DNA of 64,000 nt, from positions 5,952,001 to 6,016,000 of the forward strand of contig NZ_CP143624.1 in NCBI RefSeq assembly GCF_050038885.1. Reading direction: 5' to 3'. The notes under the pieces are model-generated. The model did no database searches. It saw nothing but the letters and a program-made list of their open reading frames with translations, and had not been told where the DNA came from. This document shows positions 40,058-49,425 of this stretch, piece after piece (position 1 is the first letter of the stretch; every line of letters starts with the position of its first letter). The translations under genes and the position numbers were made by a program. Origin of the DNA: Myxococcus flavus. GTDB lineage: Bacteria > Myxococcota > Myxococcia > Myxococcales > Myxococcaceae.

Positions 40058-40443
40058 CGGGCTTTCGCCGTCAAGCCGCAGCCCGGTACCTCATTCGGGC
40101 CTCTGCTTGCGAGCGAAGACGACGACGCAGCAGCCCGCAGTCGATCGTGGCGAAGAGCTCGCGCACAGGGCGGCGTCGTAGGCATCCTGACGCCCGATGA
40201 ACGGTGTTGTGCCATATCTCGAGGACAATCCCAGCAGCTCAGCCAGCGAGCGCGCATGCGGGGGTGGTGTCTTCCACGAGGCCTCAGTGGTCATGGCGGT
40301 GGCTGCTCGGTGCCCACCTCGGCGTGCCAGGGATGACATCGACCTCCCTGCGCTCGCCTCCCCCTCGCCAGCCCCGCGGCCAGGCCGCCCTTCGGCGGCT
40401 GTTGACGACCTCGGGGTGGGGGACATAATGCCCTCACGTTCAC
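40058..40443. other. Gap between IS3 element and glycan cluster
   Basis: There is no full gene. A minus-strand stretch at about 40095-40230 reads ELLGLSSRYGTTPFIGRQDA, which looks like the tail of a DUF429-type gene, probably a remnant cut by the IS. Confidence 0.4.
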
Positions 40444-41604
40444 ATGGCCTCCTCGCCCACCGCCAGCCCCGCATCAGCGTCCTCGCGGCGAATGGATGGG
40501 CTGGACCTGTTGCGAGCCTGCGCGATTCTGGGCGTGCTGCTCTTCCATGCTCCCGCCGTCGTCCATGAGGCCGTTCCTTCCACCATCCGCCTCGCCTTCG
40601 CGCATGGCTGGACGGGCGTGAACCTCTTCTTCGTCCTCTCGGGATACCTCGTGGGCCGGCAGGTCTTCGGGCCCGACATGGACACCTCGCTGGGCGGGCG
40701 GCTGAGGACCTTCTGGACGAAGCGGTGGATGCGCACGCTGCCGCTCTACTTCGTCGTGCTCGCGGTCTACGCGCTCAAGCCCTGGCTGGTGGGGGCCCCC
40801 TTCCTGGGGGGCTGGCACTACGCGTTGTTCCTCCAGAACTTCGAGATGCCCCGTGACTTCGTGCAGAGCTGGTCGCTCTGCGTGGAGGAACACTTCTACC
40901 TGGTGCTGCCCGTGCTCGCCTTCGCGCTCGGAGGGCGACGCTGGCCCGCGGGAGCCTGGTTGCTCCTGGTGGCCCTCAGCATCGTGGCGCGCTGGCGCTT
41001 CAGCCATGGGCTCCCCCCGGATAGCCTCATAAGCCGGTTCCCGGAGCTCGCGCCGTGGTCCACCGATCAGCATCTGGATGGGCTCGGCATCGGGGTGTTC
41101 CTCGCGCGGACGGCGCCCACCTGGAAGGTCTGGCCCCAGCGGTGGCGTGTCGCGTGTGGCGCGTTCGGCGCCGGGGTGTTGGCCCTGACGCTGTGGCGAT
41201 ATGGCGCCTTCGTCACGGCGGCGAGCCATGTGTGGATTTCCACCGGGCTCGCCGTGGGGTTTGGCGGAGTGCTGGTGGGCCTCGAGTCCCTCCGACTCCC
41301 TCCCTGGCCTCGATGGGGGACCTATCAGGTCGCCGTGCTGTCCTATGGGGCCTACCTCTGGCATGGCCTGATGGTCCGGGTCTTCGAGCGGCTGGGACTG
41401 AGCCTGGGCGCTTGGGGGCTGGACCTGCTCGCGTTCATCTCGGCGGTGCTGGGCGTGGCCTGGGTGACCTACGTCGCGGTGGAGCGCCCCTGTCTGCGAA
41501 TGCGGGACCAACTGCTGGCACGATGGGCGTCCTCCAAGGCACCTCACGCCATGCCAACCCCGTCACTTCGTGATGAGCTGACCACGCAAGAACCCTCTCC
41601 GTAG
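40444..41604 (+). CDS. Acyltransferase 3 family membrane protein
   Basis: This 386-residue, roughly ten-helix integral membrane protein has MDGLDLLRACAILGVLLFH near the N-terminus, GVNLFFVLSGYL, WSLCVEEHFYL and later helices, the OafA/NolL-type layout. Such enzymes O-acetylate or acylate surface polysaccharides. ATG 40492 (MDGLDLL) is an alternative start. It is followed 7 bases later by the FkbM gene and belongs to a small glycan cluster. Confidence 0.88.
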   Translation: MASSPTASPASASSRRMDGLDLLRACAILGVLLFHAPAVVHEAVPSTIRLAFAHGWTGVNLFFVLSGYLVGRQVFGPDMDTSLGGRLRTFWTKRWMRTLPLYFVVLAVYALKPWLVGAPFLGGWHYALFLQNFEMPRDFVQSWSLCVEEHFYLVLPVLAFALGGRRWPAGAWLLLVALSIVARWRFSHGLPPDSLISRFPELAPWSTDQHLDGLGIGVFLARTAPTWKVWPQRWRVACGAFGAGVLALTLWRYGAFVTAASHVWISTGLAVGFGGVLVGLESLRLPPWPRWGTYQVAVLSYGAYLWHGLMVRVFERLGLSLGAWGLDLLAFISAVLGVAWVTYVAVERPCLRMRDQLLARWASSKAPHAMPTPSLRDELTTQEPSP

Positions 41605-41611
41605 GAACCTT

Positions 41612-42373
41612 ATGGCACGACTGCGGGACCAACTGACGCCCCTGAGCCAGCTGCGGTACCTCGCGTGGCGGGCCCTACCCCGGGGACGCAAGGTGACGGT
41701 GAGGCTGCGCTCGGGGGAGCGGCTGTCGCTGCGGCCTCCTCCCGCGGAGGACCTCGCTACGGCCTACGAGGTGTTCGTGGCCGAGGTGTATCGCCCTCCC
41801 TTTCCCCTTCCCGCGGCGCCCATCCAACGCATCGTCGATGTCGGCGCCAACTGCGGACACTCGCTGCTCTTCTGGGCGCGTCACTACCCACGCGCCCAGG
41901 TCGTCGCCTTCGAGCCCCACCCCGTCCATCTGGCGATGCTGGAGCACAACCTGGCGCTCAACGGTTTGACGTCCCGGGTGCTCGTCCATCGGGCCGCGGC
42001 GGGCGTCGGCTCGGGCCACATCGCGCTGCTCGACGCGGAGAGCCGCTCCTCCATCGTGGATGCGGACGGAGGCCGGGCGCTGAGCGTCCCGCTCGTGGAC
42101 TTCTTCGACACGGTCGGCACTGGGCCCATCGACCTGCTCAAGATGGACATCGAGGGCGGCGAGTACGCGCTGCTGGGCGACCCACGCTTCGCGCGCCTGC
42201 GGATTCGCACGCTCGTCATGGAGTGGCACTGCACCCAGGCGCGGCCCGATGGGAAGACCTGGACCGAACGGACACTCGAGTCACTCGGCTATGACGTCAC
42301 TCCCGGACTCTGGAGCGGGGACGTGAATGGCCTGCTCTGGGCCCGTCCTCGCGAGGAGGGGACGCGGAGATGA
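41612..42373 (+). CDS. FkbM family methyltransferase
   Basis: The 253-residue enzyme has the AdoMet-binding start RIVDVGANCGHSLLFWARHY, acidic turn VVAFEPHPVH and LLKMDIEGGEYALL, all diagnostic of FkbM enzymes that O-methylate sugars or other hydroxyls. It overlaps the next gene by four bases (ATGA). Confidence 0.9.
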   Translation: MARLRDQLTPLSQLRYLAWRALPRGRKVTVRLRSGERLSLRPPPAEDLATAYEVFVAEVYRPPFPLPAAPIQRIVDVGANCGHSLLFWARHYPRAQVVAFEPHPVHLAMLEHNLALNGLTSRVLVHRAAAGVGSGHIALLDAESRSSIVDADGGRALSVPLVDFFDTVGTGPIDLLKMDIEGGEYALLGDPRFARLRIRTLVMEWHCTQARPDGKTWTERTLESLGYDVTPGLWSGDVNGLLWARPREEGTRR

Positions 42374-43368
42374 GCCAGCCCGGTGTCACGATGGTCATCC
42401 CCACATACAACGGCGCGGCGAGGGTCGAAGCCCCGCTTCAAGCACTGCTCGCGCAGCAGGCGGCCTCGGAGCACTTCGAGGTGGTCGTCGTGGACAACAA
42501 CTCGACGGACGGCACGGCGCGCGTCGTCGAAGGGAGCGCGGCCGTCGCCGGGCTGCGCGAGCGTGGCGTGGACGTGAGGGTGGTCCACGAGGCCCGCCAG
42601 GGACTGCTCTTCGCGCGTTTGTGTGGCGTGCTGAGCGCGCGTCGCGATGTCGTCTGCTTCCTCGATGACGACAACGTCCCGGAGCCGAACTTCGTCCGCG
42701 ACGGGTTGGCGCAGTTCGAGGTCCCGGGCCTCGGCGTCGTCATCTCCCGGCTCTATCCACGCTATGAGGTCCCCCCCCCGGCCAGCATCTCCCGGCGCGA
42801 GCACCTGCTCGCCATCAACCACCGACTGGGAGATGCGCGAATTGACTTCGGCGCGGAGGCAACGCTCGCACCCACGATTGGGGCGGGGCTGTGGCTGCGC
42901 CGCGAGGCCTTCCTGGAGGCGGTTCCCTGGCGAACCCCGGAGCAGTTGATGCCGGACCGTCTCGGCAAGCGGCTGCTGAGCGGAGGAGACATCGAGCTCG
43001 GGTACCTGCTCGGCAAGGCGGGCTATCACCGCGTCTACGCGCCCGGGTTGAAGGTGTGGCACCTGATTCCACGCGCCCGGTTCGAGACGCGGTACTTCCT
43101 GCGGCTCATCGTGGGTGTGGTGCGCAGCGAGAAGACCCTTGAGGCTCGTTATCTGGGACGGCGCCCGAACTGGCTGACTTGGCTCAAGGGCTGCGCACGT
43201 CTGGTGGGGGCGGGGTTGGCGAGCCCCGCCCTGGCGCTGCGAGGCGACTTCGCGCGAGAAGTCTTGTTTGTCCTGGCAAGCCGTTGGGCGCAGCTACAGG
43301 GCCCTTATCCTGACATTCAGGGTCGTCCGCCGCCCCAGGCCTTCCACGCTCCAACCCAGCTTGAGTGA
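42370..43368 (+). CDS. Family 2 glycosyltransferase
   Basis: The 332-residue GT-A enzyme has TMVIPTYNGAARVEAPLQAL, VVVDNNSTDGTARVV, the DxD-type metal site FLDDDNVPEPNF and ERGGDIELGYLL-like acceptor region (SGGDIELGYLLGKAGY). It would add a sugar to a surface glycan. It is the last gene of the acyltransferase-FkbM-GT2 cluster. Confidence 0.92.
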   Translation: MSQPGVTMVIPTYNGAARVEAPLQALLAQQAASEHFEVVVVDNNSTDGTARVVEGSAAVAGLRERGVDVRVVHEARQGLLFARLCGVLSARRDVVCFLDDDNVPEPNFVRDGLAQFEVPGLGVVISRLYPRYEVPPPASISRREHLLAINHRLGDARIDFGAEATLAPTIGAGLWLRREAFLEAVPWRTPEQLMPDRLGKRLLSGGDIELGYLLGKAGYHRVYAPGLKVWHLIPRARFETRYFLRLIVGVVRSEKTLEARYLGRRPNWLTWLKGCARLVGAGLASPALALRGDFAREVLFVLASRWAQLQGPYPDIQGRPPPQAFHAPTQLE

Positions 43369-43585
43369 GTGCATCGCGGGTGGTTGAAACAACCTGGCTT
43401 CAGAAGGATTCGGGCCCCGATGAGGGGCAGTCCGTCCGTCCGTTCGTTCGTCGCACCGAGCCGGTCAAGGCCCTGCTGACGCGGGCGCTCGAGCTGTTCG
43501 CCCACCCCAAGATGCAGGCGACGTTCGCTGAGCAGAAGCGCCGGCAGGGCCTTCGGGTGCGGCCAAGTAGGTCGCCAGAAGTTCT

Positions 43586-43825
43586 CTAACGTTCGGCGGG
43601 GAGGAGGCGAGCGCGCGTGGTGGCCCAGTACTTGGGGGCGAATTCCAGGTAGCGCTCGCGGGGCCAGTGGGCCAGCACGCGCAGGACGTCGCGCAGGTAG
43701 GCCTCCGGCTCGAGTCCGTGCAGCCGCGCGGTGGCGATGAGGGTGAAGAAGTGGCCGGCCCGCTCGGCATGGTCATCGCTTCCGGCGAAGAGCCAGGCTT
43801 TCCTTCCGACGGACTCCTGCCCTAC
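43586..43825 (-). pseudogene. IS66-type transposase C-terminal remnant
   Basis: The minus strand reads ESVGRKAWLFAGSDDHAERA then GHFFTLIATARLHGLEPEAY and ends WATTRARLLPAER. These are the last about 75 residues of an IS66 TnpC protein. Nothing of the rest of the element is present; repeat R2 starts 39 bases away. Confidence 0.85.
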
Positions 43826-43863
43826 GCAGCGCCCGCAGGAGCCGGGGCAAGCTCGAACCGACC

Positions 43864-43989
43864 GCGAGCATAGGAAGGACAGGAGCCCTCTTGGGCGTAG
43901 CGTGCGGGAGCAGAGCGAGAGGTGAGGGACGCTGACGGGGAGCCCATGAGCCGCACGCCGAGCAGGCGCAGAAGCCTTTCATCTCCAGC
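43864..43989 (+). repeat. Dispersed repeat R2, copy 1
   Basis: These 126 bases match 46075-46200 with few changes (GGAAGGACAGGAGCCCTCTT is shared). It is followed by R1 copy 2. Confidence 0.88.
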
Positions 43990-44006
43990 CGCGGGCGACA
44001 GTCGTT

Positions 44007-44082
44007 TTTCGCGCGCCAACTCCAGCGCGCCCGGCACGCCGCGCTCCGCGAGGTAGCTGGCCTCCACCCGCATGGCCAGGGG
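44007..44082 (+). repeat. Dispersed repeat R1, copy 2
   Basis: Almost identical to 38725-38800. In minus-strand reading R1+R2 give a broken frame (LAMRVEASYLAERGVPGALE), perhaps the remains of a gene. Confidence 0.85.
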
Positions 44083-44197
44083 CGTGTGCGTGAGGTGGGC
44101 ACGGCCCACAGCATCGCACGGTGCATTCACAACCGCCCGCGTCCAGGGCCGCGTCGAACCTGGACGCTGCCCCTTTTTGTTCGACGCCCGCCTGCCG

Positions 44198-45442
44198 CTA
44201 CGGCTCGCCAGTCTGGGACAGCCGCTCCTGGACGACAGTGGCGCTTCCCGAGGGGATTTCCGTCCGCTGGGGGAAGCCGTGGGCGTCAAGCTCCACCTTC
44301 ACGGACATCGGGCCCAGCTCCATCGTGGCGGCGCGGGCTCCCGCCTCCTCGCGGGGGCGGATGACCAGCTTCGTCGGTGCGGACGCGTCGGCGGGAGGCA
44401 CCCACAGCAGGGCCTCGAGCGCGTCACCCTGGCCCTTCAGCAGGCCCTCGCGGAGCCGCGCGGCGAGCCCCACCTCGCCGATGAGTTCGCCCCCGAACTG
44501 AGCCTGCACCTCCTTGGCGGCCACCTGACCCGAGACGCCGTAGCTCCCGTTCTGCTCCCGGCGCAGGCGCACATTCGCGGCGACCGTGTCGTTGACCCGC
44601 TTGGAATAGCTCTTGGCGACGAGCACTCCCGAGATGTCCGCCTGCTCCGTGATGTTGGTGTCCTGGAACTGGAGCTGGACCGGGGCCCCGGGACGCACCA
44701 TCGTGGTGCTGACCTCAAGGATGCTCCCGCCCGCCTTGGAGCCGAAGAGCGCCGTGTACTGGAACCCGAGGGGTACGTCGCCCAGCCGCAACACCTGGAC
44801 GTCGCTGTAGTAGGGCGCCACCGGCTGCTCCGGCGCCGTGGAGGTGAGGCCCGTGGCGATGGACTCGGTGACGTCGAGGAAGGCCTTCGTGTATCCCAGC
44901 TCGTTGTGGAAGCAGGTCTTGGGGAGCACGGGGTCCGCGTGGACCATCACCTTGATGCGACCCACCTCCACGACTGGAGCGGCGCCTCGCGAGTAGTCAC
45001 CTTCTAGGTACATGGCGGGGCTGCCCGTGAAGGACTTGACGTCCGTGGCGCGCACCCGCTCCACAGTGACGTCATCGAGGAGTGACTCGAGCAGGCTCCT
45101 CACCGCGGCGCCGGCATCGATGGCGCTCGTGTAGAAGAGACAGGTGACCGGCTCGGAGGTCCCAATCGGGAGGGTGAGGATGGTCACCCCATTGGGGCGC
45201 TTCATCAGCTCCGGCGTACCCGCGGCCAGCACCTTGCCCCGGAAGAGGACTCCCTCGGCCTCCACGGGCTTGTGCGGCAACTGCGCGGTGATTTCCCGGG
45301 CGAGCGCTTCACGGACGCTGCGTGGCTCGGCGGGCGCTGACGCCGCGGGAGCGGGCTTGGATTCAGTGTGGTTCGCGGCGGGACTGGTCGCACAGCCCGT
45401 GAGCAGAACGGCGGAAAGCAGAGTCAGTCTGGGGAGAGGCAT
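44198..45442 (-). CDS. Lipoprotein of unknown function
   Basis: The 414-residue protein begins MPLPRLTLLSAVLLTGCATS with lipobox LLTGC and an Ala/Pro-rich linker. The mature domain has two Cys (TCLFYTSAIDAG, KTCFHNELGYT) and repeated strand patterns, suggesting a periplasmic beta domain. No family recognised. It is intact between remnant-rich regions. Confidence 0.75.
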   Translation of the reverse strand: MPLPRLTLLSAVLLTGCATSPAANHTESKPAPAASAPAEPRSVREALAREITAQLPHKPVEAEGVLFRGKVLAAGTPELMKRPNGVTILTLPIGTSEPVTCLFYTSAIDAGAAVRSLLESLLDDVTVERVRATDVKSFTGSPAMYLEGDYSRGAAPVVEVGRIKVMVHADPVLPKTCFHNELGYTKAFLDVTESIATGLTSTAPEQPVAPYYSDVQVLRLGDVPLGFQYTALFGSKAGGSILEVSTTMVRPGAPVQLQFQDTNITEQADISGVLVAKSYSKRVNDTVAANVRLRREQNGSYGVSGQVAAKEVQAQFGGELIGEVGLAARLREGLLKGQGDALEALLWVPPADASAPTKLVIRPREEAGARAATMELGPMSVKVELDAHGFPQRTEIPSGSATVVQERLSQTGEP

Positions 45443-45597
45443 GCGGCACCTGTCGCGGGGAGGTCGGACGTCCTGACGCTCTATTCGAAACAGGCGCCCG
45501 AGTCTGGTTGTGCCCAGGTGAAAACCGGCTCATGGGGTGCCAATGACCGCGAGGTCCTTCCGCTCGCGACGCGGAAGCGGCTAAGAATCAGCGCAGG

Positions 45598-46074
45598 CGC
45601 CGGTGCCCCGAGTTGTCGTCGTTCGTGGGCAGCTGCTCGTCCTCCAACTCGGGCCGGGGGAATGCCGTCCCATCCCAGCGTCGCCGCGAAGGGCGTGAGC
45701 GCGCGGATGACGGCGCCCAGCCGCTGCCGCGACAGGTCCTGCTTCTTCAAGTGCCGGGCGAGCGCAGCGAGGTCGGAGAACGCGCCCTCGCACAGCCCCA
45801 CCAGCCCCGCCGCCACCTCCACGGTGTCGGTGGGGTCCTCCAGGCAGATGACGCGGTCGCCGAGCAGCTCCCGCCAGTCGCGCTCGCAGTTGCGCCGCCG
45901 CGCGAGGTCCGGGATGAGAACGAATGGCTCGTAGGTGAGCTGCAGCTCGTCCACCACCTGCGTCACCGGCAGGTCCTGCTCCAGCGTGTCGCCGATGCGC
46001 TGATTCACCTGCTTGCGCGAGACAAAGCCGTAGGGCCGCCCGTCGCCCGTCATGAAGAAGTAGCCCCGGCGCTT
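45598..46074 (-). pseudogene. Truncated vWA-associated protein
   Basis: The minus strand reads YFFMTGDGRPYGFVSRKQVN, LARRRNCERDWRELLGDRVI and CLEDPTDTVEVAAGLVGLCE, which I recognise from the C-terminal region of bacterial vWA-type proteins. The N-terminus is replaced by repeat R2 at 46075. A frameshift near 45660 separates the last residues (DEQLPTNDDNSGHRRLR). Confidence 0.65.
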
Positions 46075-46200
46075 GCGAGCATGGGAAGGACAGGAGCCCT
46101 CTTGGGCGTAACGTGCGGGAGCAGAGCGGGAGGTGAGGGACGCTGACGGGGAGCCCATGAGTCGCACCCCGAGCAGGCGCAGAAGCCTTTCATCACCAGC
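46075..46200 (+). repeat. Dispersed repeat R2, copy 2
   Basis: Matches 43864-43989. It joins directly to the broken end of the vWA-like gene and is followed 62 bases later by R3 copy 2. Confidence 0.88.
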
Positions 46201-46262
46201 AGACACACGCCTGCCCAGCCCAGCCGCTTCCCCAGGAGGGGCGCGGCAGATGCCTGGCTCTC

Positions 46263-46357
46263 TTGGCTGGCTGTGGCGGCTTGAGCTTCAACACCACGCG
46301 CTCTGGGGCGGCCCTCGCGCAGGGGCCAGGTGCGCACTCGCGGTGGGCAACCCCAGG
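46263..46357 (+). repeat. Dispersed repeat R3, copy 2
   Basis: Matches 36555-36649. It replaces the end of a glutathione S-transferase gene. Confidence 0.85.
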
Positions 46358-46750
46358 TGCTCCAGAGCCGCTCTCACCCCTCCTGCTTCCTTTACGTACG
46401 CCAAGACCCGCTGCCTGCCGCCACTTCTCAAGCACGCGAACACATCCAGGGCGAACGTCCTGCGCAGCAGCCCGGCCCAGTCCAAGCCACGTGGGTCGGA
46501 CGGTATCAGCGTCTGGCTCCGCTCCCCCAGGTGCAGGAGGATCGCACCGCTTTCGAAAATCGAGATGTCCCCGTCGGTCAACCAGGGCACCTGACCGAAC
46601 GGATGGTGCGCGAAGTGCAGGTCGCCGCGGTTCTTGAACGGCACGCCCTGCACCCGGTAGGGCAGCCCGGCCTCCTCCAGCGCCCAACGCACACGCAGGT
46701 CCCGCACATAGCCCCGAGGCAGCTCGGGGACCCAATCGAAGGTGTAGAGG
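46358..46750 (-). pseudogene. Glutathione S-transferase remnant
   Basis: The minus strand reads DCVLYTFDWVPELPRGYVRD, then ALEEAGLPYRVQGVPFKNRG and FGQVPWLTDGDISIFESGAI, a GST N-terminal thioredoxin-like domain. No ATG precedes DCVLY, and the C-terminal domain stops at repeat R3. So both ends are damaged. Confidence 0.7.
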
Positions 46751-46897
46751 ACACAGTCAGCCCCTTGGCATCTCCGGTGGGCGGATGTCGACCTTCCACA
46801 CTGCGTAGATGTTGAGCGCGGCGTCTTCCTGGCACCATCCCCAGGAGCTGTTTCCGCTGGTGCGCCTCACGCGTCCACATTCACGTCAGGAAGAGCC

Positions 46898-47263
46898 ATG
46901 TTCGACCACGTCAAATTCGGCGTCAGCGACTATGCAGCAAGTAGAGCGTTCTTTCTCAAGGCGCTCGAACCGCTCGGCGTCACCGTCCACATGGAGGTGA
47001 GTGACGGTATCGAACTGGCGGGGAAGGGTGTCCCCTCCTTGATTCTCATTCCGGCCGAAGAGAAGCCAGCGCCTCTCCATCTGGCGTTCATGGCCGAGAG
47101 TCGTGAACAGGTCGATGCGTTCTATCGCGCGGCGCTGGAGGCAGGAGGCAAGGACAACGGAGCGCCAGGGCTGCGCCCGAGGTACCACGCGAACTACTAT
47201 GCGGCGTTCGTCATCGGGCCAGACGGGCACAACATCGAAGCGGTTTGCCACGAGCCGGTCTGA
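46898..47263 (+). CDS. VOC (glyoxalase) family protein
   Basis: The 121-residue protein has MFDHVKFGVSDYAASRAFFL at the start and NYYAAFVIGPDGHNIEAVCH at the end, the paired beta-alpha-beta-beta-beta modules and terminal metal-ligand Glu of the vicinal oxygen chelate family. Substrate unknown. GGAAGAGCC precedes the ATG. Confidence 0.88.
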   Translation: MFDHVKFGVSDYAASRAFFLKALEPLGVTVHMEVSDGIELAGKGVPSLILIPAEEKPAPLHLAFMAESREQVDAFYRAALEAGGKDNGAPGLRPRYHANYYAAFVIGPDGHNIEAVCHEPV

Positions 47264-47348
47264 CCTCGGGTAGGCGACGTACCGCGAAGTCTTTCGAACG
47301 ACAGTTGTTGGACTTGGTTGGCGGAAAGGCCACTTCAGGGGGGAAGCC

Positions 47349-47786
47349 GTGGACGTGCTCGCTCGCATCAGGCGCAAGCAGATTTTCGCGACCACCGGCA
47401 CCGCGCTCTTCTTGCTGCATCGTAACGGCGTCGCCGTGGAGGTCCTTGTGGCCCTTCTGGCACTGGGACTTCTCGGGACGTGGGTGTACGCCCGGTACAT
47501 CCGGACCAGTCCCCCGCCGAACAGTGACACCCTGCTCGGTGCGTACGAGCCCCCACCCCCACCGCGCTCGGAGGAGGTGCTGAAGACGCAGTGGCTCACG
47601 AAGCGTGAACTGGGAATCCTGGCGGCGGTGGCGCTGGTGGGCGGCATCCTCTTCCTGACCCGGGACAAGGGAGGCACCCTCCATGTCGTGGCCAGCGGGG
47701 TCTACCTGCTCGTCGATAGCAGAGCGGTGTTATGCAGCGTTGAACGGTATTCCGCGTCTAAAGGGGGGCCTGCTGCGGCAGGGTAG
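47349..47786 (+). CDS. Small membrane protein
   Basis: The 145-residue protein has two hydrophobic segments (about 30-50, VEVLVALLALGLLGTWVYAR; about 88-103, LGILAAVALVGGILFLT) separated by a Pro-rich loop. The last 35 residues look less natural and may come after a frameshift. No family recognised. Confidence 0.5.
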   Translation: MDVLARIRRKQIFATTGTALFLLHRNGVAVEVLVALLALGLLGTWVYARYIRTSPPPNSDTLLGAYEPPPPPRSEEVLKTQWLTKRELGILAAVALVGGILFLTRDKGGTLHVVASGVYLLVDSRAVLCSVERYSASKGGPAAAG

Positions 47787-48086
47787 GGAGGCGCGCGTGA
47801 TAATAGGTTGCTCGTTCTCTGTCCTAGCGATTCAGCTGTGCCTGATCGCCGACGCACGGGCCCCCCTTTGGCCGTCCTGGATGGAGCACGTTGTGCGCAG
47901 AGGTTTTGGTGGGGCGGGGTAGCGAGCGGAGTTGTCGTTCGAACTGGTGATAGTGGGGCTCAGGCCGAGGCAACAAGGGCGGTTGCTCGACCTTTGTGAT
48001 GTCCACGCGCCACCTTGCCTTGCTCACAGCCAGGAAGGCTCACCCCGCAGCCTCCCTGCATTAGACAATAAGCGCACCGTCACTTC
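47787..48086. other. Intergenic stretch without recognised features
   Basis: I see no gene, strong hairpin or repeat here. It lies between two genes that converge. Confidence 0.4.
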
Positions 48087-49085
48087 CTACTGTCCGTCTG
48101 TGCCAGGCGGATTGTCGGTCTTTGTGGCGGGTGAACCTGCGGCCGAAGACGCCGTCTGCGCGGTTCTCGAAAGGCGACGCATTAAGAACATGGCAACTGC
48201 ACCGGCGGTGTTCACCACGAACTCGGCCTCCTCGACACTGGGGTCTTTCTGGTCAGGGCTGCGACCGTGGGCGTCCCCGGCTTCCGAGCGAAAAGCACCT
48301 AGGTTGCTGATGGCGCCATTCAGAGCTCTCGCTATGTTGTGCAGTTCGTTGTTGCGGTCGACTCGGATGTCGAGAGCACCTGCAACTACATGGTAGAGCT
48401 TTGTTACGGTCATTTCCGCGGGAGCCTGCAGCTCGAGTCTTTCGATGATGTGCTTGAGGACCGTCTCGACTAGAGTACAGGCAGCAGTTGCTGCGCTTGC
48501 CGGTTCAGTCGATACCTTCCGCTGGGCGCGGGCCCAGTGCTCGATCACTCTCGGGAATGAAAGGTCTCGTGCCACCACCGCGAGTTCTGATGCAGCCGTA
48601 GCGGCAGGCCCCGCAGCAGCATGGCGAACGCTTTCTGCTGTCCGTGACCGGCCCTCCAGCAGGCTCTGTGCCTGCGCAACCAACCCCCCGACTACCTCTT
48701 TAAGCCGTTCTTCTGTGGCCGCACGGCGAAGCCAGTTGGCGTCCCACGTCTCAGGCGTCGCCACAGTGTATTTCGGCTCCTCGTATGGATCGAAGTCGTC
48801 GCCGAAAATATCGAGGGTTGATCTGAAGTGCAGCGTGAGCCCTGACTCCGACGCCCCCAGGTACCCGAAGACCTTCTCATCGGTGCCGAACTCTTCGAGG
48901 TCGAAGTCCTCAGTCGAGAAACTGATGCCAGCGCGGGCACAGAAGTCTGCTAGGCGCTCGCTCAACTCCAACACCTTCTGCCGAATCTCGTTGTCGTGCT
49001 GTTCTACTTCGGCAACGCAAGTTTCTAGCGCTTTCAGTTGTTCATGGAGGTCTAGGGGCATGAGTGAGTCTAACCAGGATTGCAC
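48087..49085 (-). CDS. Abortive-infection C-terminal (Abi_C, HEPN-like) protein
   Basis: The protein has 332 residues. The N-terminal part is acidic and helical (ETCVAEVEQHDNEIRQKVLE). The C-terminal domain (about 200-310) has TLVETVLKHIIERLELQAPA, IARALNGAISNLGAFRSEAG and DAHGRS, so an R-x6-H motif as in HEPN ribonucleases and Abi_C proteins. Such proteins are linked to phage defence, probably by RNA cleavage. It stands alone next to an IS256 element at the edge of the mobile island. Confidence 0.75.
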   Translation of the reverse strand: MQSWLDSLMPLDLHEQLKALETCVAEVEQHDNEIRQKVLELSERLADFCARAGISFSTEDFDLEEFGTDEKVFGYLGASESGLTLHFRSTLDIFGDDFDPYEEPKYTVATPETWDANWLRRAATEERLKEVVGGLVAQAQSLLEGRSRTAESVRHAAAGPAATAASELAVVARDLSFPRVIEHWARAQRKVSTEPASAATAACTLVETVLKHIIERLELQAPAEMTVTKLYHVVAGALDIRVDRNNELHNIARALNGAISNLGAFRSEAGDAHGRSPDQKDPSVEEAEFVVNTAGAVAMFLMRRLSRTAQTASSAAGSPATKTDNPPGTDGQ

Positions 49086-49417
49086 GCTCTCTACGATGTC
49101 ATCCGCTTCTAAACCGAAGTTCGCGATTCTCGATCGGCCGAGTCCGGTCGTGGTTCCAGGCGGTTAGCGCCTTGTGACTGCGCGGAGGACTTCGCTCAGA
49201 GGGGGCTCCCTGCGCGGCGGCACCGGTTGGCGCCATAGCGAGCGGGCAGCCTTTCGTTGGCGGCCGTTCGAGAATCAAGATCGTTCGTTTAGCGCCGCTG
49301 CCGACGAGCGCTGCACGTCAGAGGCACTGTGGTCGTGGGCCCAGCGTTCTTGGGACCCCATCGATGTCCTCCGCAGTCGCTGAAAATTCGCCATTAGTGC
49401 AGTTCCCTCCGACACTC

Positions 49418-49425
49418 GTCCCTAT
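49418..49425 (+). repeat. Target-site duplication of IS256 element, left
   Basis: GTCCCTAT directly precedes the left terminal repeat and is repeated at 50779-50786. Confidence 0.8.

Noticed and set aside
38810..40061. Target-site duplication for the IS3 element
   Set aside because: Flanking bases (GGTG left, CGGG right) do not match.
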